From contig NC_083567.1 of NCBI RefSeq assembly GCF_019925205.1, positions 26,722,001-26,786,000 of the forward strand: a stretch of DNA of 64,000 nt, given 5' to 3'. Shown piece after piece: positions 60,001-64,000 of the stretch. Each line of letters begins with the position of its first letter. Position 1 is the first letter of the stretch. A model generated the notes under the pieces. It searched no databases. It was not told where the DNA came from and saw only the letters and a list, made by a program, of their open reading frames with translations. Both the position numbers and the translations under genes were made by a program. Source of the DNA: Metopolophium dirhodum (taxonomy: Eukaryota; Arthropoda; Insecta; Hemiptera; Aphididae).

Positions 60001-63000
60001 TATTGGTACACGATAGCTCTGCAGAGTTCCTACGGACGGTTTTAGGAGCGTTTTTTCAATCGGACTCTCCCCCAACGTAACCGAAAAAAATATTGTGCCT
60101 ACATCGCATTAACCGGCGTACTGGTGACGATGTGTAGTAGGTATATGCACAGTATGGTTCAATCTTTTAATATAACGCATTTGATAAACTTCTGATTTTT
60201 AATTTATATCTAGACTGTATATATTTTAGATACCCGTTTGAATTGTGATCTAGATAATCAATATTTTCATCAGAATCGTGTACTTAACACTATTAATAAT
60301 GTAAAATGTTAAATTATTTACAGTAACAAATTGTTTTGATTTGAAAAAAAAATTGTTTTATACCACATTAGTCCACAGGACACTCCTCTTTAAAGTGTAC
60401 AACGAGTTTAGTATTATAAAATTCAGTCTTCAAATAAACGTCGCAATTAAAAATTCATAAATTTAATAAATTAATTAAAAAAACTGGAGTGAATAATCTT
60501 GGTGGATCCCGTTTACTGCAGTACCCAGTTGATGTATCGCTAATGTGTTTTGGTCACATATTTACATTTGCAATAGTTAACGTTATTTATTTATTTTTAA
60601 CTAGCAAACTATAACATAATATTATAAACCCTACGACTTAACAACTGTTTGCACCGTGGATATTCATATTGTTTATTATAAATAAACTATTTTTCGATTC
60701 TTTTTTAAAATGTATTTTGTACTAATACTTTATTTTGTACAAGCTCTTTACAGTATGCACCAAATAATCATAATAATATGATAATATAGATAGTTGTTTA
60801 ATGAAAAATGCAGTTTTTTAATTTTAATAGGTTATAAGTATGTAATGGTAATTACATTTTCCACTATAAACATAATATAATCAATATAATAATATGTGTA
60901 TGCAGCGCATGCATTAAATTTGATTAAAACAATTTTTATTCTATTAACGTATATTACTGACGCAATCATTATTCATACTTTTAAATTTTGTGGTCTAATT
61001 TATTTTGTCCGTCTAGTAATGGTATACTTTTATGTTAAATGGCGGTTAATTGATGAAATTCAAAAGTAATAACTAATTTCTCCGAGCAGTTTCCGTTAGT
61101 TGCGATTTTATAATTTGTTTTATAAATCATATATCAGATTACGCTGTGACTATCATATTATGACAGCGTTCAACGTCAAACTGTTTGAGTACCTAGGTAG
61201 ATCTGTGGTTGAGGGGATCGTTCAAATACTAAATATAATATTTGTGTATTCCATTCACTATGTAGGTATAGGATATAATATATTAAAATGTTTAGTTCAC
61301 TTTCAAATTAAGATATGACAATACACATGAATTATTTCGTTTTCAAATGGAAGAAATTGAACTTTTCAATGTTAAATACTTAATATCATAATATAATATA
61401 TATGTATGCACTGCTGTGAAATATGTCATAAACAGTTTGCTCATCAAGACCACTTGTTTGTTTAATAACGTCTGGTGTTCAATTTGAGATATAATAATTA
61501 CGTTTGAAAATAACAATATCCAAAATACATATTATCAATACACAAACTCATTTCTTAACTAACTTGACTTTAAGTAGGATTTTTTAATCTCATTCGTGCG
61601 TCATCTCATTATACATTGACGGACGGTCATTAATTAATACTCTTCGTTTTATACATCAGTAAAATAAAGTGGCAGGTATATCCGATATCATATTATAATT
61701 GGTATTATATTTTATCAACTGGTTAATTTATTAATCGGTTATTGCAATAATATTCTTTAATGTGCCGTCTAGGACAACAAACGAAAAATAATTCATTCTA
61801 TAATATTATATTATACAACTCACAATATTATAATATTGTATTAATTGGTTGTGACGAAGTAAGCTTAAGTGGTATTTCTACAAAAATACGTTAAAGACAA
61901 TGTTTACGATCATGCGAATAGTATAAAGATAACATGGCATTGGTACCGGATCATGATAATTCCAAAAACTCCTTTAGTAATATTTTCTTAAGACTTCCAA
62001 ACATTTAAAATTGAACAACTTGCACGTATTATGAGATGCCAGTATTGTAAATATTATATGTAAACTATTTTTAAAGTCAACAAATTCTGTTTTTGTGATT
62101 TTCTAGAAATGTAGGAGTATGATAATTTTTTTTTTAGTGTGAAAAATAATTGAATTGGACAATAAATTATTATAGTTTGAATAAATATTGGCAAAAACAC
62201 TAATGTATAGTTTTAAAATGTGTACTTTTTTACAATCATATACACAATAATTATCGTTGTTGAAAACATATAATGACGTATAGTTACGGAAAAAATCATC
62301 TCAAGAAATGTCCATATTTATTTCAAGTCTAAAAACATTATCTTGTCAAATTGAATAAATAAATAAAACAAGAACGAGTATATATTAATATATACTAACC
62401 CAAAGACATGTAAAGATAATAATATAATACTACCTAGTATATAGAAAATTGTTCATCAACGCCACCCCAAACTATCATACAGTATAGTCATACAAATTAC
62501 CTATAACTTATAAGTCAAAATTAACTCAGAATGAGAACAATGTTTTTGATAATATTCGTTAATAGTATATTATGTATACGGTTCCGCTCGCTGAAAACGT
62601 TGATATGAATGTCCGTATAATGGAATAGTTATTAGTTGCACAATAATTATTATAATGTAGGTACTAAAATGTTGATTGTATATTGTGTTGAACACAACTA
62701 CACTTGATAGAAAAATAAAAACTAATAAATCGCCATACTGCAGTGTATAATAATTGATAACAATTTAATATGTAATAATAGTAATGAAATAATGAGATTT
62801 GATTCTTATATGAATAAAATATAACAGGGGTTTTTTTTTTTGAGAATAAAGACTTTAACAGCTAGGTCATTATTGACCTGTGGTTGTGGTTACATTATTA
62901 TTAATGGATATTTAAGTTATACGTTAAGATTACATAGTTATGGCATAAGTGGTTTTTACAGTATTATATATTTACATTATATTTGTTGGTTATGTAGTTG

Positions 63001-63010
63001 TATCTTAATA
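57044..63010. other. Gene-free AT-rich stretch
   Basis: The GC-richer ORF at 57619-57828 (MTWERAWDLERLFRLFGKTM) reads protein-like for about 40 residues and could be a lone exon. I see no partner exon or family. Frames at 59534, 59836, 61100 and 62840 show no coding character. No RNA gene is recognised. Confidence 0.4.
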
Positions 63011-63418
63011 TTAAATTTTTGTGTCGATGCCGATAGATTTGAAGAAGCTATGGATCAAGTGCGTGTTGTGTTCTCCTAGTGCTTCCTCCACCGATGAAGG
63101 TTGGTTGAGGGTGTTTCTTGCGTTGGCATATAGCGGGTAGTCTAAGACTACGAGTTTGATTGAGAGCGGTTCGTTGCATTGGCTACAGAGAGGTTGTTCT
63201 TCATGTTGTATGATATGTACCTATGTGAGGTTGGTACGACCAAATCTAGTTCTGGTATTGATAATTTCGGAACGTCTATGGGCATCAGGCTGAGTATAGG
63301 ATTTAGTGATTTTCTTAACAGAGTTTTTGTGTTCCGGCTTTCCGCCTGGGCAATTGAATATTTTTCTGACCATCTTTTTAAAAATGTATCGATCAAGGGA
63401 AGAGGGTGGAGAGCACAA
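63011..63418 (-). pseudogene. Decayed non-LTR retrotransposon, C-terminal end of ORF2
   Basis: On the minus strand one frame runs with a single internal stop (TAG at 63221-63223). It carries the pattern found at the end of Jockey-type ORF2 proteins: TRTRFGRTNLT, then LCSQCNEPLSIK (the C-x2-C motif), LDYPLYANAR and a closing FFKSIGI before TAA. This is the post-RNase-H zinc-knuckle region. The rest of the element is not in the window or has decayed beyond recognition. Confidence 0.7.
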
Positions 63419-64000
63419 TTAATTGCATTTGAATGATTAACTATTTCCTAGTTACTCCTAAATCCTAATACCTACTCCTGCACTGAGTGCCGCATACGCC
63501 GCTTTTTTGTCATTTCGAATCCGAATTCTGGACATCTGACTTTTTGACGTTTATGCGCCACCGAAAATACAACTCTTAGTTAAGTTTTATAAAAATGTAA
63601 ATACATTTGAAAATTATAATATTTGATCAATCAGTAGAATACAATTATCATTAGTAATAACAATACATAAAATGTAAATACACATTTACAACTTGGTAAG
63701 TATTCCAGCTATATAGGTATAGGCACTGCTGTATAATTGTACCAATATAAAACGTAAGTATACGGAACAATTAATACAAAATACAACGTCACAATGCAAG
63801 GGCAATAAGGGTTATCTGTAATTTATACATGTTGCACTTTAGTAAAATAATAATAATAATAATACATAATATAATAGAAATATAGGTTGAAAACAGTTGC
63901 AATAAATTACACAAATTATAATACAACGTGGTAAAAATGTTAATTATTGACGCGCGTGTGTTTGATACACAATTATTACGCATTTTTACTGTAAAATGTT
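63419..64000. other. AT-rich end of the window
   Basis: No gene or clear repeat is recognised. A short GC-richer patch at 63480-63570 may be part of the same retroelement relic. Confidence 0.4.

Noticed and set aside
1..64000. tRNA, rRNA or other classical RNA genes
   Set aside because: I scanned by eye for T-loop words such as 'ggttcgaatcc' with a matching acceptor stem and found none. A covariance-model scan would be decisive.

Overview
The window is eukaryotic insect DNA and most likely comes from an aphid. It is very AT-rich, its genes are split by GT-AG introns, and noncoding DNA is littered with variants of 'taggtacctac', which I associate with aphid genomes. A short TTAGG telomere-type tract and many small hAT and TA-flanked elements are also present. 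The species cannot be named from the sequence.

Layout. (1) 1-4.8 kb is mostly repeats, with one weak two-exon gene candidate on the minus strand (1863-2348). (2) 4.8-6.4 kb holds small secreted-protein genes on the plus strand: a convincing Diedel-like cysteine-rich cytokine (4934-5185), a candidate 30-residue peptide gene and a frame-disrupted small secreted ORF. (3) 6.8-19.3 kb is a cluster of secreted-protein genes. A minus-strand gene encodes a Met/Pro/Ser-rich protein with four near-identical 70-residue repeats (6997-8676). Head-to-head with it is a plus-strand locus starting at 9275. That locus has two candidate signal-peptide exons, a shared 53-nt exon and three candidate phase-compatible terminal exons (15380, 18092, 18690). 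(4) 21.9-30.1 kb is a minus-strand serine protease of the gastrulation-defective (gd) type. Eight exons can be joined in consistent phase: a GD-type N-terminal domain, a long low-complexity linker and an S1 protease domain with an intact catalytic triad. The first exon was not found. (5) 30.1-42 kb is gene-poor with several transposon-derived elements. (6) 42.1-46.0 kb is a complete 12-exon dymeclin gene on the minus strand. (7) 46.6-48.1 kb is a truncated hAT transposon with a perfect 8-bp target duplication. (8) 48.1-64 kb has no recognisable gene, only a TA-flanked MITE, short hairpins, microsatellites and a decayed non-LTR retrotransposon fragment near 63.2 kb.

How the genes relate. Dymeclin is a conserved Golgi housekeeping gene unrelated to its neighbours. 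The 4.9-19.2 kb block is a run of genes for secreted, mostly unrecognised proteins, some with repeats. It is the most interesting part, because of the Diedel-like gene and the possible mix-and-match exon structure. The gd-type protease is also secreted. Exon structures were inferred by eye from splice sites and phase; no transcript or homology search was available.
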